Shown one piece after another: positions 41,285 to 50,780 of a stretch of DNA of 64,000 bases. Source of the stretch: Sulfurihydrogenibium subterraneum DSM 15120. Its GTDB lineage: Bacteria > Aquificota > Aquificia > Aquificales > Hydrogenothermaceae. Positions within the stretch are counted from its first letter, which is position 1; every line of letters starts with the position of its first letter. The notes under the pieces were generated by a model. The model was not told where the DNA came from and made no database searches. It saw only the letters and a program-made list of their open reading frames with translations. The stretch covers positions 1 through 64,000 of the forward strand of contig NZ_JHUV01000009.1 of assembly GCF_000619805.1 (NCBI RefSeq). The letters are read 5' to 3'. The position numbers and the translations under genes are program-made.

Positions 41285-41539
41285 TTATTCTTGGTCTTGG
41301 GCTTCTTCTTGGTCAAATTCAAACTCTATCTCTTTTTTAGGTGCGATGGTTGTTATAGCGTGTTTATAAACTAATACCTGTCTTGGTCCTTCTTTGAGTA
41401 GTAATGTAAAGTTATCAAAGTATTTTATCTTTCCTTCTAACTTTACTCCATTTACAAGATAAACATCACATCTAACTTTTTCTTTTCTTATTGTGTTTAA
41501 AAACTTTTCTTGAAGTCTGTTGTCTTTTTGTTTTGCCAT
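41285..41539 (-). CDS. hfq: RNA chaperone Hfq
   Basis: A hexameric Sm-like protein that pairs small RNAs with mRNAs. The 84-residue product has Sm1 (LQEKFLNTIRKEKVRCDVYL and VKLEGKIKYFDNFTLLL) and the Sm2 motif YKHAITTI, followed by a short acidic tail. Length is typical of short Hfq. A ribosome-binding site (GGAGG) precedes the start. It lies between the ADP-ribosylglycohydrolase gene and the leuS beta gene in the same direction. Confidence 0.95.
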   Translation of the reverse strand: MAKQKDNRLQEKFLNTIRKEKVRCDVYLVNGVKLEGKIKYFDNFTLLLKEGPRQVLVYKHAITTIAPKKEIEFEFDQEEAQDQE

Positions 41540-41552
41540 ATTAAACCTCCTG

Positions 41553-42500
41553 TCAGTGTAGTGCTACTTCATAAAGCTTTTTTGATATATCAATAATATA
41601 CTCTTTTTTCAGTAGATTTTCCTTCCATCTTTCTGGTATTGACTCTTCTGAGTTATAAGCCCCTGCAAATAATCCTGCTAAAAGAGCTATACTGTCTGTA
41701 TCTCCTCCGTAATAACCATAACTGTTAGCGGCTTTTACTATAACAGTTTCTGTATCGTGAGGTGTTTTTAAAAATATAAACAGTGCTTGAGAAAAAGATT
41801 CTAACACAAAACTTCCGTTTCCAAGCTCGTTTATAGCTTTTTCGTAATCTGCATCTTCTTTTAAAAGGTTTATAACTTTGTTTAGGTAATGTTTTGTCTC
41901 ATTTTTAAATGTAAAGTTTTTAAGATGCTTTACAAAGTACTCATTTTCATCTGGAAGGTAAAATTTATCTTGAACAAGCTCAGAAAGAGCTACACATATT
42001 GCTGATGCTACGTCTAAAACAAGTTCGTTTCTTGTTGTAAGCATACAGGCAGTTTTTGCAGCTTCTACTGCCAAGTAAGGATTTTTATAGTGGTAAAGTC
42101 CTATTGGGACTGCTGGTAAAGCGTGGTCTATAGTTGACCCACCTTTTTCTATGTCTTGACCTTCTATTATAGACTCAATCGCAAGTAAAAAGTGAGGGTC
42201 TACATAGCTATGGACTTGGGACCTCTCAAACCACTGTATGTACTTTTCTATTATGTCTTTTATGTCTATCATCTTTCTATCTATTATTGATTTTGCAACT
42301 ATTGTGATAATTTCAAACTCACTGGTGTTTTCTCCTGGTCTTAGGAAGTAAGAGGGAGATGATGGATGTGGAACCATTAAGTCTTTAACAGGCTCTCCAT
42401 AAAACTCTATAACGTCATCTATAGGGAGCTCTTCTACCATCATTCCAAGACTATCACCAACTGCAGCTCCTAAAAAAGCTCCTATGAATTTATCTTCCAT
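41553..42500 (-). CDS. ADP-ribosylglycohydrolase family protein
   Basis: A 315-residue DraG-like protein. It opens with FIGAFLGAAVGDSLGMMVEE, where the Asp is a metal ligand of the family, and has the C-terminal di-Mg site GYYGGDTDSIALLAG. Family members remove ADP-ribose from proteins or small molecules. DraG itself reverses nitrogenase reductase inactivation, but nothing here links it to nitrogenase. It starts 1 nt after lysS ends and precedes hfq, so it belongs to the lysS operon. Confidence 0.88.
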   Translation of the reverse strand: MEDKFIGAFLGAAVGDSLGMMVEELPIDDVIEFYGEPVKDLMVPHPSSPSYFLRPGENTSEFEIITIVAKSIIDRKMIDIKDIIEKYIQWFERSQVHSYVDPHFLLAIESIIEGQDIEKGGSTIDHALPAVPIGLYHYKNPYLAVEAAKTACMLTTRNELVLDVASAICVALSELVQDKFYLPDENEYFVKHLKNFTFKNETKHYLNKVINLLKEDADYEKAINELGNGSFVLESFSQALFIFLKTPHDTETVIVKAANSYGYYGGDTDSIALLAGLFAGAYNSEESIPERWKENLLKKEYIIDISKKLYEVALH

Positions 42501-42501
42501 T

Positions 42502-44235
42502 TTACTTTCCTTCTGGTCTTAAAGTAGGGAATAGTATAACTTCTCTTATAGATACACTGTCAGTTAACATCATTACAAGTCTATCTATTCCTATGCCTTC
42601 ACCTGCAGTAGGAGGAAGTCCGTACTCAAGTGCTGTTAAAAACGTTTCATCTACGTCCATAGCTTCTTCATCACCCATCTCTTTTTCTCTTATCTGTTGG
42701 ATAAACCTTTCTCTTTGGTCAAACGGGTCGTTTAACTCTGTGTAAGCATTTGCAAGCTCTTGTTTGTTTATAATAAGCTCAAATCTTTCTACTAAGTCTG
42801 GGTCATTTCTATGGGTTTTTGCTAAAGGAGATAGGATTTTTGGAAAATCTATAACAAAAGTAGGCTGGACTAAATCTTCTTCTACAAAATGCTCAAAAAG
42901 TTTGTCTAAGATTTTCATATGGGTTAAGGTGTCTGCTTTTGGTATTCCTACTTCTTTTGCAAAGTTTTTTGCTTTTTCATAATCTAAGAAAAACTCTTTA
43001 TCTTTTCCTGTTTTTTGTTTTAATGCTTCAAAGAAAGGAAGTCTTCTAAATGGTTTTTCAAAGTCTATCTCTTGGTCTTCCCACTTTATCTTTAAAGTTC
43101 CAACTGTATCTAATAAAATTTTTCTGAAAAGCTCCTCTGTCAACGCCATTAAATCGTTATAATCAAGGTAGGCAGCGTAAAACTCTACCATCGTAAATTC
43201 AGGGTTGTGAGTTGTGTCTATTCCTTCGTTTCTAAAATTTCTACCTATCTCAAAAACTCTGTTAAAACCACCTACCACAAGCATTTTTAAGTAAAGCTCA
43301 GGAGCTATTCTTAGGTAAAGGTTCATATCTAAAGCGTTATGGTAAGTTATAAAAGGTTTAGCCAAAGCTCCAGATGCAACTGGTTGTAAAATTGGAGTTT
43401 CTACTTCTATAAACCCTTTACTTTCTAAAAACTCTCTGAGACTTTTTATTGCTTTTGACCTTAATTTAAATATCTCCCTTGACCTTTGATTTGCTATTAA
43501 ATCTAAAAATCTGTATCTGTACCTTTCCTCTATGTCTTTAAGTCCGTGCCACTTTTCTGGTAAAGGTCTTAAAGATTTTGAAAGCATCTGATAGCTATGG
43601 ACTTCTACTGTAAGCTCTCCAGTCATAGTTCTAAAGAATTTGCCTTTTACTCCAATAATGTCTCCTATATCTATCAGTTCCATTGCCTTTTGATAGTTTT
43701 CTTGTCCTAAGATGTCTGCATTAAAATAGATTTGTAGTTTACCGTCTGCGTCTTGTAGGTGTCCAAACGCTGCTTTACCTTGGTCTCTTAAAGCAACTAA
43801 CCTTCCAGCTACTGCAACTTCTTTACCTTGAGGGTCTTTATCGTAAATCTGCTTTACCTGTGAAACGTCTTCACCTTTTTCTTCAAAGTAAACCTCATCT
43901 GCTATAAGAGTAAGTTTACCGTCAACTCTTTTTAACTTTCCTTTAAAAGATGCAAATGTATTTGGAGATAACTTTTCTTTTTGAGGGAAAATAACTAAAA
44001 TCTCAGAATGTCCGTTTAAATCTTCAAACCTTATTACGTAATCGTTATCTTTTTTAGAGACTCTTTTTATTTTTCCTTTTAATATTACTTCTTTATCTTC
44101 TGGGTCAAACTCTAAGCCTTCTCTAACAGATTTTAAATTGTGGGTTGTCTCAAATTTATGAGGATAAGGATTTATGCCTTCTTTTTCCATTTTTTTTAAT
44201 CTTTCTAATCTACTTTCTAAAATCTCTTCTGACAT
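42502..44235 (-). CDS. lysS: Lysyl-tRNA synthetase (class II) with an extra OB fold
   Basis: I use ATG 44235, with GGAGG 5 nt upstream. The 577-residue enzyme charges tRNA-Lys. It is about 80 residues longer than most bacterial LysRS because two OB-like domains occur in tandem: about 50-125 ([15 protein letters not shown]...[15 protein letters not shown]) and about 140-225 ([26 protein letters not shown]). The catalytic core has motif 2 ([21 protein letters not shown]) and motif 3 ([13 protein letters not shown]). A similar length is known for Aquificales LysRS, so this is probably a lineage trait. Confidence 0.93.
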   Translation of the reverse strand: MSEEILESRLERLKKMEKEGINPYPHKFETTHNLKSVREGLEFDPEDKEVILKGKIKRVSKKDNDYVIRFEDLNGHSEILVIFPQKEKLSPNTFASFKGKLKRVDGKLTLIADEVYFEEKGEDVSQVKQIYDKDPQGKEVAVAGRLVALRDQGKAAFGHLQDADGKLQIYFNADILGQENYQKAMELIDIGDIIGVKGKFFRTMTGELTVEVHSYQMLSKSLRPLPEKWHGLKDIEERYRYRFLDLIANQRSREIFKLRSKAIKSLREFLESKGFIEVETPILQPVASGALAKPFITYHNALDMNLYLRIAPELYLKMLVVGGFNRVFEIGRNFRNEGIDTTHNPEFTMVEFYAAYLDYNDLMALTEELFRKILLDTVGTLKIKWEDQEIDFEKPFRRLPFFEALKQKTGKDKEFFLDYEKAKNFAKEVGIPKADTLTHMKILDKLFEHFVEEDLVQPTFVIDFPKILSPLAKTHRNDPDLVERFELIINKQELANAYTELNDPFDQRERFIQQIREKEMGDEEAMDVDETFLTALEYGLPPTAGEGIGIDRLVMMLTDSVSIREVILFPTLRPEGK

Positions 44236-44351
44236 TAAAACCTCCAAAGCTTTTAAATATAAATATAAATTTTACCACATTCTTCTAAGCCTTGACTTTC
44301 TCATAAGTTTTATCCATACTTATATTTGAAAATCTAACAAGAGGGTAAAGT

Positions 44352-45272
44352 ATGAAGGATTTAGAAAGAGAAAAGATAATAAACTACTTTAACTACAATA
44401 TAGCACTTGAACACTCTGCTATCATTCAGTATCTTTTCCACGCTTATACAATAGGAGAAGCAGAAACGGAAAACGAGATTGAAGAAATAGCAAGAGAAGA
44501 GATGAGACATTTAAGAATGTTTGCCCACAAGGTTGTAGAATTAGGAGGAGAACCTGCTATATCAGAGAGGGCTTCTGTTTTCTTACACGCACCTACATTA
44601 GAAGACCTTATGCAACTTGATATAGATGCAGAATTAATGGCGATACAGGAGTATTCAAAACAGTTAAAAGACTTAAGTGATGAATCTGCAAAAAGGATTT
44701 TATCAAGAGTTATAAGTGATGAAGATGCCCACAGTAAAATTTTTACAAAAATGAAAGAAAATCTAAAACAGATGGTAAAAGACAGCTCCTCTGTTAAGGA
44801 ACAAGAAAGATTAGAAATAGCTCAGCTGCTAAATGATATACTTCAAAGACAGTACAAAAAAATCCTTGAAGAACTTTACCAATCCTTTATAACACGATTT
44901 AAAAATCCTCATTTAAGTGATGAATTGGAACAAAAGGCAATAGATAAGATGAAACACTTTGGATGGATTGCAGAAGAGTTAACTGAAAAAGGTTATCAAA
45001 TAGATGTTTCTTTACCAAAAATTGATAAAGTTAAAGATTCAAACGATATTGTTAATTACAATATTAAAGAAGAGATGGAAAGCAAAGAACAATTTTTATC
45101 CTTATCTCAAAAAACACAGCTCCCAGACCTACAGTGGATATTAGAAAGGATAGCAAACAGAGAAATCCACTATACAGATTTGAAAAAGTTCTTAGAAAAC
45201 AATCAGCTGTCTGAAAAAGACTACGGTAAAATTTTATCTGCCTTTACAGTTGGAAGTTTGTTTAAAAAGTAA
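44352..45272 (+). CDS. Ferritin-like di-iron protein with a C-terminal extension
   Basis: Residues 1-150 form a ferritin/bacterioferritin-like four-helix bundle with di-iron ligand patterns: EHSAIIQYLFHAY, EEIAREEMRHLRMF, AELMAIQEY and ISDEDAHSKIF. The remaining 150 residues are helical and not recognised. The protein is 306 residues, nearly twice the usual bacterioferritin length. It may store iron or act as a peroxide-consuming or other di-iron oxidase. A possible promoter (TTGACT, 17 nt, CATACT) lies upstream; GAGG precedes the ATG. It is divergent from lysS and convergent with mtnP. Confidence 0.75.
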   Translation: MKDLEREKIINYFNYNIALEHSAIIQYLFHAYTIGEAETENEIEEIAREEMRHLRMFAHKVVELGGEPAISERASVFLHAPTLEDLMQLDIDAELMAIQEYSKQLKDLSDESAKRILSRVISDEDAHSKIFTKMKENLKQMVKDSSSVKEQERLEIAQLLNDILQRQYKKILEELYQSFITRFKNPHLSDELEQKAIDKMKHFGWIAEELTEKGYQIDVSLPKIDKVKDSNDIVNYNIKEEMESKEQFLSLSQKTQLPDLQWILERIANREIHYTDLKKFLENNQLSEKDYGKILSAFTVGSLFKK

Positions 45273-45275
45273 AGA

Positions 45276-46121
45276 TTAGATAGCTGCTTTACTTAAGACT
45301 TCCTCACAAGAGCAGTTTAATTGAAGGGGAAGTCTATCTATAAACTCTAAGATTAAATGTTTTATATCTTCTGTTTTTTCTTTCATCATTTGTATGACCT
45401 CTTCAGAGGTAAGGTTATGCTGGGAGATGCCTGCTGCAAGGTTTGTAACGATGTTTATCGAGGCAAAATGGATATTAAGCTCCCTTGCAAGAACTATTTC
45501 TGGAACCAAAGTCATTCCTACAATATCGCCACCTATTAAAGATAACATTTTTATCTCTGCTGAGGTTTCTAACCTTGGACCTTCTGTAGCTACATAACAG
45601 CCTTTTGTATGATGTCTGTATCCTTTTTCTTCACAGATATCTTTTATTAAACTTCTCATATGAGGACAGAAAGGGTTTGTAACGTCAATGTGAACTACTC
45701 TTTTATCTTTTAAAAACTGCTTAACTTCGTTCTGAAAATCTGTATCGTCTTCTTTTGATAAAATCCCTTCGTAAAATGTAGATATTCTTGACTTTGTAAA
45801 ATCAATAAATTGGTCAGATATAACAAAATCTCCCGGCTTTAAAAGAGGGTTTATTCCACCTACAGCTGATATAGAGAGTATTTTATTTACTCCTAACTTC
45901 CTAAAGCCCCAAATGTTAGCCCTGTAATTTATAAGATGGGGAGGATACTTATGTCCTTTACCATGTCTTGGAAGAAAAACAGCTTTTTTACCTTTATACT
46001 CTGCTACTACATACTTATCAGACGGTTCTCCAAAAGGAGTGGATACATTTATTTCATCTATGACTTTTAATCCTTCTATGTCATAAAGTCCGCTTCCGCC
46101 AATTATTCCTAACATATACAC
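45276..46121 (-). CDS. mtnP: S-methyl-5'-thioadenosine phosphorylase
   Basis: MtnP cleaves methylthioadenosine to adenine and methylthioribose-1-phosphate in methionine salvage. The 281-residue protein has GIIGGSGLYDIEGL at the N-terminus, FLPRHGKGHKYPPHLINYRAN, and the substrate-binding ATEGPRLETSAEI and GMTLVPE segments of the PNP/MTAP family. It lies 3 nt after the zinc-ribbon protein gene in the same direction. mtnC of the same pathway is at 24072-24761. Confidence 0.93.
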   Translation of the reverse strand: MYMLGIIGGSGLYDIEGLKVIDEINVSTPFGEPSDKYVVAEYKGKKAVFLPRHGKGHKYPPHLINYRANIWGFRKLGVNKILSISAVGGINPLLKPGDFVISDQFIDFTKSRISTFYEGILSKEDDTDFQNEVKQFLKDKRVVHIDVTNPFCPHMRSLIKDICEEKGYRHHTKGCYVATEGPRLETSAEIKMLSLIGGDIVGMTLVPEIVLARELNIHFASINIVTNLAAGISQHNLTSEEVIQMMKEKTEDIKHLILEFIDRLPLQLNCSCEEVLSKAAI

Positions 46122-46124
46122 TCC

Positions 46125-46835
46125 TTACTTAGATTCGTAGAAAAGGTATCTTCCACAGTTTGGACATCTTAGGAGCTGATTTGATTTTAAAAGTTCAGTG
46201 AATATTTTTGGTGGTATAACCATATAACAGCCAGTACATACTTGGTCATCTACAATAGCTATAACCTTGGTTTTTACTTTTTTCTTTATCGTTTCATACT
46301 GAAGTAAATCTTGAGGTTTTATCTGTTTAGTTAACTCTTCTCTCTTTTCTTGAAGTTGTTTTAACTCTTCTTCTAAGTTTTTGATTTCTTGTTGTTTTTG
46401 ATTTATTTGATTTTCTATCTCTTTTATCTTTTCTTCTTTTTCTTTCTCTAAAACTTTTATCCTTTGTTGTAAATCTTCTATCTGTTGCATTATTTGAAGG
46501 ATTTCATCTTCTAAGTGAATAATAGCTTCTTCTGCCTGTGATTTTTCTCTTAAAAACGCTTTATATTCATCGTTGCTTCTTACGGTGTTTAGTTTATCTT
46601 CAATCTTTCTTATTCTATCTTGAAGGGATTGAATGTCTATCTCTTTTTCTTTTTTAGAAAGCTCTAACTGTTTTTTCTGTTTTAGGGTTTCTTCAAATTC
46701 GTCAATAACTTTCTGTTTTTCTTCTTCAAGTTTTTTTATCTCTGCTGGAATTTTTTCTATTTTAGACTTAGCTTCTTCAATTTTAAGGTCTATCTCTTGT
46801 AGTTTTAACAGGTTCTGTGCCGTGATACTATCCAT
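46125..46835 (-). CDS. Coiled-coil protein with a C4 zinc ribbon (DUF164)
   Basis: A 236-residue protein whose residues about 10-180 are almost entirely heptad coiled coil rich in Glu/Lys/Gln. A C4 zinc ribbon with two CxxC pairs follows (VCTGCYMVIP and LRCPNCGRYLFYE). This is the DUF164/CT398-type architecture. Family members are conserved but not assigned a firm function; links to envelope or flagellar regulation have been proposed. It is the first gene of the unit with mtnP and starts just downstream of the tRNA gene. Confidence 0.82.
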   Translation of the reverse strand: MDSITAQNLLKLQEIDLKIEEAKSKIEKIPAEIKKLEEEKQKVIDEFEETLKQKKQLELSKKEKEIDIQSLQDRIRKIEDKLNTVRSNDEYKAFLREKSQAEEAIIHLEDEILQIMQQIEDLQQRIKVLEKEKEEKIKEIENQINQKQQEIKNLEEELKQLQEKREELTKQIKPQDLLQYETIKKKVKTKVIAIVDDQVCTGCYMVIPPKIFTELLKSNQLLRCPNCGRYLFYESK

Positions 46836-46860
46836 TGATACCTCATTGTAAGATTCATTA

Positions 46861-46934
46861 TGGGCCCGGAGGGACTCGAACCCCCGGCCGGACGGTTATG
46901 AGCCGTCTGCTCTAACCAACTGAGCTACGGGCCC
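46861..46934 (-). tRNA. tRNA with CAU anticodon (probably elongator tRNA-Met)
   Basis: A 74-nt cloverleaf on the minus strand. The 7-bp acceptor stem is GGGCCCG/CGGGCCC, and the D arm GCTC-AGTTGGTTA-GAGC, anticodon stem GACGG/CCGTC with loop CTCATAA, and T arm with TTCGAGT all form. G1-C72 pairing excludes initiator tRNA. Elongator Met or the lysidine-modified Ile2 isoacceptor cannot be separated by eye, though the AGTTGGTTA D loop resembles Met. CCA is not encoded. Confidence 0.95.
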
Positions 46935-46952
46935 TTTACTTTTGAGATAAAT

Positions 46953-47003
46953 AATATATATCATTTTTTAAAAGTTGTCAAATAGAAAAAAATGTTTTAT
47001 AAT
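46953..47003. promoter_or_regulatory. Divergent promoters with a shared -35 for tRNA and lytic transglycosylase
   Basis: Minus strand, towards the tRNA: TTGACA (46976-46981), 17 nt, TATATT (46953-46958). Plus strand, towards the transglycosylase: TTGTCA (46975-46980), 17 nt, TATAAT (46998-47003). The two -35 hexamers occupy the same seven base pairs (TTGTCAA), so polymerase can engage only one promoter at a time. Confidence 0.75.
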
Positions 47004-47028
47004 AACTTTTACTTAAGGAGGTATTGAT

Positions 47029-47940
47029 ATGAGTAAGTTATTGAAATTGGCAGTTATTTTATTAACAGTTTTTATTTATAAGGCTCAGGCAGAATTTATT
47101 AATCCAACGGCTGTAAGTGAAAATGTAGAAACTGTGGTTGAAAATTCAAAATCTATGAAAGATTTAGAAGAGTTTCTCTCTAAATCGGATGATCTAATGC
47201 TGGAAACAAAGTTAAAAGAGGAAAAGAAAATTTTACTAAAATCAAAGAGAAAAGAAATTGAAAGCTATCTTGAAAATGGTAAAAATATTTTACCTATTAT
47301 CGTTAAAACTCTTGTAGAACATAATCTACCAAAAGAACTTGCGTTTATACCTATAATTGAAAGCCATTATATAAATGGTTTAAAATCTCCTAAGGGAGCT
47401 GCGGGTATATGGCAACTTATGCCACAAACAGCAAGGAATCTCGGGCTTATTGTTAACAAAGAAGTAGATGAAAGATTAGACCCTGTTAAATCTACGTTGG
47501 CAGCTGTTAAGTATTTAAAAAAGCTCTATGGTATGTTTGGAGACTGGAAGTTGGTTTTAGCAAGTTATAACGCTGGACATAACAAAGTTATAACTAAAAC
47601 AAGTTATCACGGGAGCTCTTTTGCAAGTATTAAAAATTTCTTACCAAAACAAACACAAAATTATGTCTTAAAGTTTTTAGCGGTTGTAGAAGTTGCCATG
47701 ATGATAATGGAAGAAAAAAAGCTACATAAAAACGAACCTTCTTTTGAAGTTGTAAAAGTAAAAGGTGGCTACTCGTTAGATAAAATTGCGTCATTGATAT
47801 ACGTTGAAAAGGAAAAATTAATAAAGCTAAATCCCCACTTTTTAAAGAAAAGAATTCCAGACGATGGAAACGAGTATAACTTATATGTACCAAAAGGTTA
47901 TGGAAAGTTGGCAGAAAATTTGTTAAATAATATGTCGTGA
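47029..47940 (+). CDS. Lytic transglycosylase with SLT and LysM-like domains (MltD type)
   Basis: A 303-residue exported protein (signal peptide about 1-21). The SLT domain lies at about 85-205, with the catalytic Glu in FIPIIESHYINGLKSPKG, AGIWQLMPQTARNLGL and LASYNAGHNKV. A C-terminal LysM-like region (about 240-298: VKGGYSLDKIASLI, YVPKGYG) should bind peptidoglycan. It cleaves glycan strands to 1,6-anhydromuropeptides. GGAGG lies 7 nt before the ATG and a strong promoter is 26 nt upstream of the gene. It overlaps mfd by 4 nt (GTGA). Confidence 0.9.
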   Translation: MSKLLKLAVILLTVFIYKAQAEFINPTAVSENVETVVENSKSMKDLEEFLSKSDDLMLETKLKEEKKILLKSKRKEIESYLENGKNILPIIVKTLVEHNLPKELAFIPIIESHYINGLKSPKGAAGIWQLMPQTARNLGLIVNKEVDERLDPVKSTLAAVKYLKKLYGMFGDWKLVLASYNAGHNKVITKTSYHGSSFASIKNFLPKQTQNYVLKFLAVVEVAMMIMEEKKLHKNEPSFEVVKVKGGYSLDKIASLIYVEKEKLIKLNPHFLKKRIPDDGNEYNLYVPKGYGKLAENLLNNMS

Positions 47941-50759
47941 AGATATACGCAGGAAATAGCTCTTATCCAGAATACTTTATAGTTAAAGAACCTTTTAATA
48001 GAGCTGTTTTTATTGTAAACTCTGAAAAAAAAGCAAAAGAAAGTTTTATTAATCTTACTTCTTACAAAGACTTTTTTAACAGCTCCAAAGAAATTCTATT
48101 TATACCTTCTTCAAAAGATGTGTTAGATTTAGAAAGTCAGATAGAGAGAAACTACTCAATCTACAGATGGCTAACTACTCAGGAAGCTATCTTAGTCCTA
48201 TCAAAAGATGCTTTAGATGTAAGATTAAGACCCTTAGAAGATTTTTATAAATCTTTGATAAATTTACAGAAGGGAGATAGTTTAGACAGGGAATTTTTAG
48301 TTGAGAAACTTTTAAAAATTGGCTACATAAAAGAAGATTATCCAGAAAATGAAGGAGAGTTTAGTGTAAAAGGAGGATACATAAGTATAAACGTTCCAAA
48401 GGTTGGAATAGTTGACATTGACCTTTTTGGAGATGAGATTGAATCTCTATATTTAAAGTCTAAACTTCTTACAAAAAAAGAGATAGACAAGATTTATATT
48501 TATCCCCTCTACGACTTTGATGTTTTATCTAACAGCCCTTTAAAGCTTGAAGATGAAAATTTTGTTTGTCTTAAAGATTATATAAAAGAAGATATCTACA
48601 CCTTAGATATTTTTGAAGACATAAATCAAAAAATATCTTTTTTCAGTAATCTAACAGATAAAAATATAGGAAGTTTAAAGGATGTTGATGAAAGTTTTAA
48701 AGTTAGTAAAATACCAATTAAAAATCCCCTTGTTCTATTAGATGAAAAAGTAGTATTCCTGCCAGAAACTGAAGATAAAAAGTTAGATTTAGACGTAGAG
48801 CCTATAAAAGAGGGAGATTACATAATACACGAAGATTATGGAATAGGTATATTCAAAGGTATAGAGACAAGAGAAATAAGGGGAAAAGTTTACGATTTTA
48901 TGATTTTAGAGTATGCGGAAGGAGAAAAGGTATACGTCTCTTATCTTCACTTTGATAAGATTCACAAGTATAAAACCCAAGGCTTTATAAAACTTGATAA
49001 AATAGGAGCTCCTTCTTGGAAAAATCTTAAGAAGAAAGTAAAAGAATCTTTAAAAAACTTGGCAAGACAGCTTATTCAGCTTTACTCTGAAAGACAGAGC
49101 ATTAAAAGACTACCATTAGATGTAGAAAATGAGCTTATAACAAAGTTTGAAAGAGACTTTCCATACGTTGAAACACCAGACCAGCTTAAAGCCATAAAAG
49201 ATGTAAAAAAAGACCTGTCAAAAGAAAGACCGATGGAAAGGCTCATATGTGGAGATGTAGGATTTGGTAAAACAGAAGTTGCTATTAGGTCAGCATTTAT
49301 TCACGCAGTAAACGGTTATCAAACGCTGGTTTTAGTCCCTACAACTGTTTTAGCATACCAGCACTATGTAAAGTTTAAAGAAAGGTTAGAAAAATACGGC
49401 TTGATTGTAGAAAACCTATCAAGATTAAAAAGTAAATCACAGCAAGAGGAGATAATAAAAAAGTTAGAACAAGGAAAAATAGATATAGTTGTGGCAACCC
49501 ATAAAGCGTTGTCTGATGACGTAAAATTTAAAAATCTTGGACTGCTTGTAATAGATGAAGAACACAGATTTGGAGTAAGAGCAAAAGAAAAGATTAGACA
49601 AATGAAAAAGAACATAGACACCCTCTACTTAACTGCAACTCCTATCCCAAGAACCTTAAATATGGCACTATCTGGATTAAAAGATATATCTGTCATAAAC
49701 ACTCCACCTGAAGGTAGATATGAAGTTAAAACTTTTGTATCACCTTTTGACGAAGAAATACTTAAAAAAGCTGTAGAGTTTGAACTCAGCAGAAAAGGAC
49801 AGGTTTTTTACGTCCATAACCGAGTAGAAACGATAGAAGTGAGAGTGAACTATCTTAAAAATCTATTTAAAAACGCAAAAGTGGACTTTATACATGGACA
49901 GATGAAGCCTTCTGATATAGAGAAGAAAATACTTTCTTTCATAGAAGGTAAAATAGACATTTTAGTGTCAACCTCAATTATAGAAACAGGAATAGACATT
50001 CCAACTGCTAATACTTTAATAGTAGAGAGAGCTGACCTTTTTGGACTTGCACAGCTGTATCACTTAAGAGGTAGAGTAGGAAGAGGAAACATTCAGGCCT
50101 ACTGTTATCTTTTTGTTCCAAAAGAGATTACAAAAGATGCAAAAAGAAGACTTGACGCAATCTTAAAGTTAACAAGACCGGGGTCAGGGTTAAAAGTATC
50201 AATAGAAGACCTTCAAATAAGAGGTCCAGGAAACATTTTAGGTATAGAGCAGAGTGGTTTTATAAAGTCTGTAGGATTTGATATGTACGTAAAACTTTTA
50301 AAAGAAGCCCTAACAGAAGCTTCAGGAGAAAGTGAGTTTGAACCTCAGTTAGACCTTGACTTTGATTATTACATACCACAGTCTTTCATAAAAGACCCAC
50401 AGGAAAGAATGAACCTATACTTAGCTGTCTCAAAAGCAGAAAGCTATGAAGATATAGAAAAGTTAAGAAATTATCTTAAAGAGTTTTACAGTGAACTACC
50501 ATCTATCTTTAACCTATACCTTACTGTTGAAAAGATAAAAAGAATGTTAAAGGCTTTAAAGATAGAAAAGCTTTCATTAAAAGAAGGTAGAGGGGCTTTA
50601 GAATTTTCAGAATATACAAAACCAGAAGTTATACATAATCTAATAAAATACCTTGAGCCTTATAGAGTAGAGTCAAATAAAATCCATTTTTATATCCAAG
50701 ATATAGAAGAGTTAAATTCGGTATTTGAAAAAACAGTCAAAAGCGTTAAAATAGAATAA
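47937..50759 (+). CDS. mfd: Transcription-repair coupling factor
   Basis: Mfd displaces RNA polymerase stalled at DNA damage and recruits UvrA. The 940-residue protein starts at GTG 47937, overlapping the transglycosylase stop. The RNA-polymerase-interacting CarD-like domain is at about 280-350 (GDYIIHEDYGIGIFKGIE). The RecG-like motor has Walker A CGDVGFGKTEVA, DEEH box, TATPIPRTL and the motif V/VI region GRVGRGNIQ. The C-terminal TRCF domain follows. It is about 200 residues shorter than E. coli Mfd, mainly in the N-terminal UvrB-like module. Confidence 0.95.
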   Translation: MKIYAGNSSYPEYFIVKEPFNRAVFIVNSEKKAKESFINLTSYKDFFNSSKEILFIPSSKDVLDLESQIERNYSIYRWLTTQEAILVLSKDALDVRLRPLEDFYKSLINLQKGDSLDREFLVEKLLKIGYIKEDYPENEGEFSVKGGYISINVPKVGIVDIDLFGDEIESLYLKSKLLTKKEIDKIYIYPLYDFDVLSNSPLKLEDENFVCLKDYIKEDIYTLDIFEDINQKISFFSNLTDKNIGSLKDVDESFKVSKIPIKNPLVLLDEKVVFLPETEDKKLDLDVEPIKEGDYIIHEDYGIGIFKGIETREIRGKVYDFMILEYAEGEKVYVSYLHFDKIHKYKTQGFIKLDKIGAPSWKNLKKKVKESLKNLARQLIQLYSERQSIKRLPLDVENELITKFERDFPYVETPDQLKAIKDVKKDLSKERPMERLICGDVGFGKTEVAIRSAFIHAVNGYQTLVLVPTTVLAYQHYVKFKERLEKYGLIVENLSRLKSKSQQEEIIKKLEQGKIDIVVATHKALSDDVKFKNLGLLVIDEEHRFGVRAKEKIRQMKKNIDTLYLTATPIPRTLNMALSGLKDISVINTPPEGRYEVKTFVSPFDEEILKKAVEFELSRKGQVFYVHNRVETIEVRVNYLKNLFKNAKVDFIHGQMKPSDIEKKILSFIEGKIDILVSTSIIETGIDIPTANTLIVERADLFGLAQLYHLRGRVGRGNIQAYCYLFVPKEITKDAKRRLDAILKLTRPGSGLKVSIEDLQIRGPGNILGIEQSGFIKSVGFDMYVKLLKEALTEASGESEFEPQLDLDFDYYIPQSFIKDPQERMNLYLAVSKAESYEDIEKLRNYLKEFYSELPSIFNLYLTVEKIKRMLKALKIEKLSLKEGRGALEFSEYTKPEVIHNLIKYLEPYRVESNKIHFYIQDIEELNSVFEKTVKSVKIE

Positions 50760-50780
50760 GCAAAATTAAAGGATTAAACA

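Noticed and set aside
46861-46934. Initiator tRNA-fMet
   Set aside because: The first and last acceptor bases pair (G1-C72) and the D loop is of elongator type.
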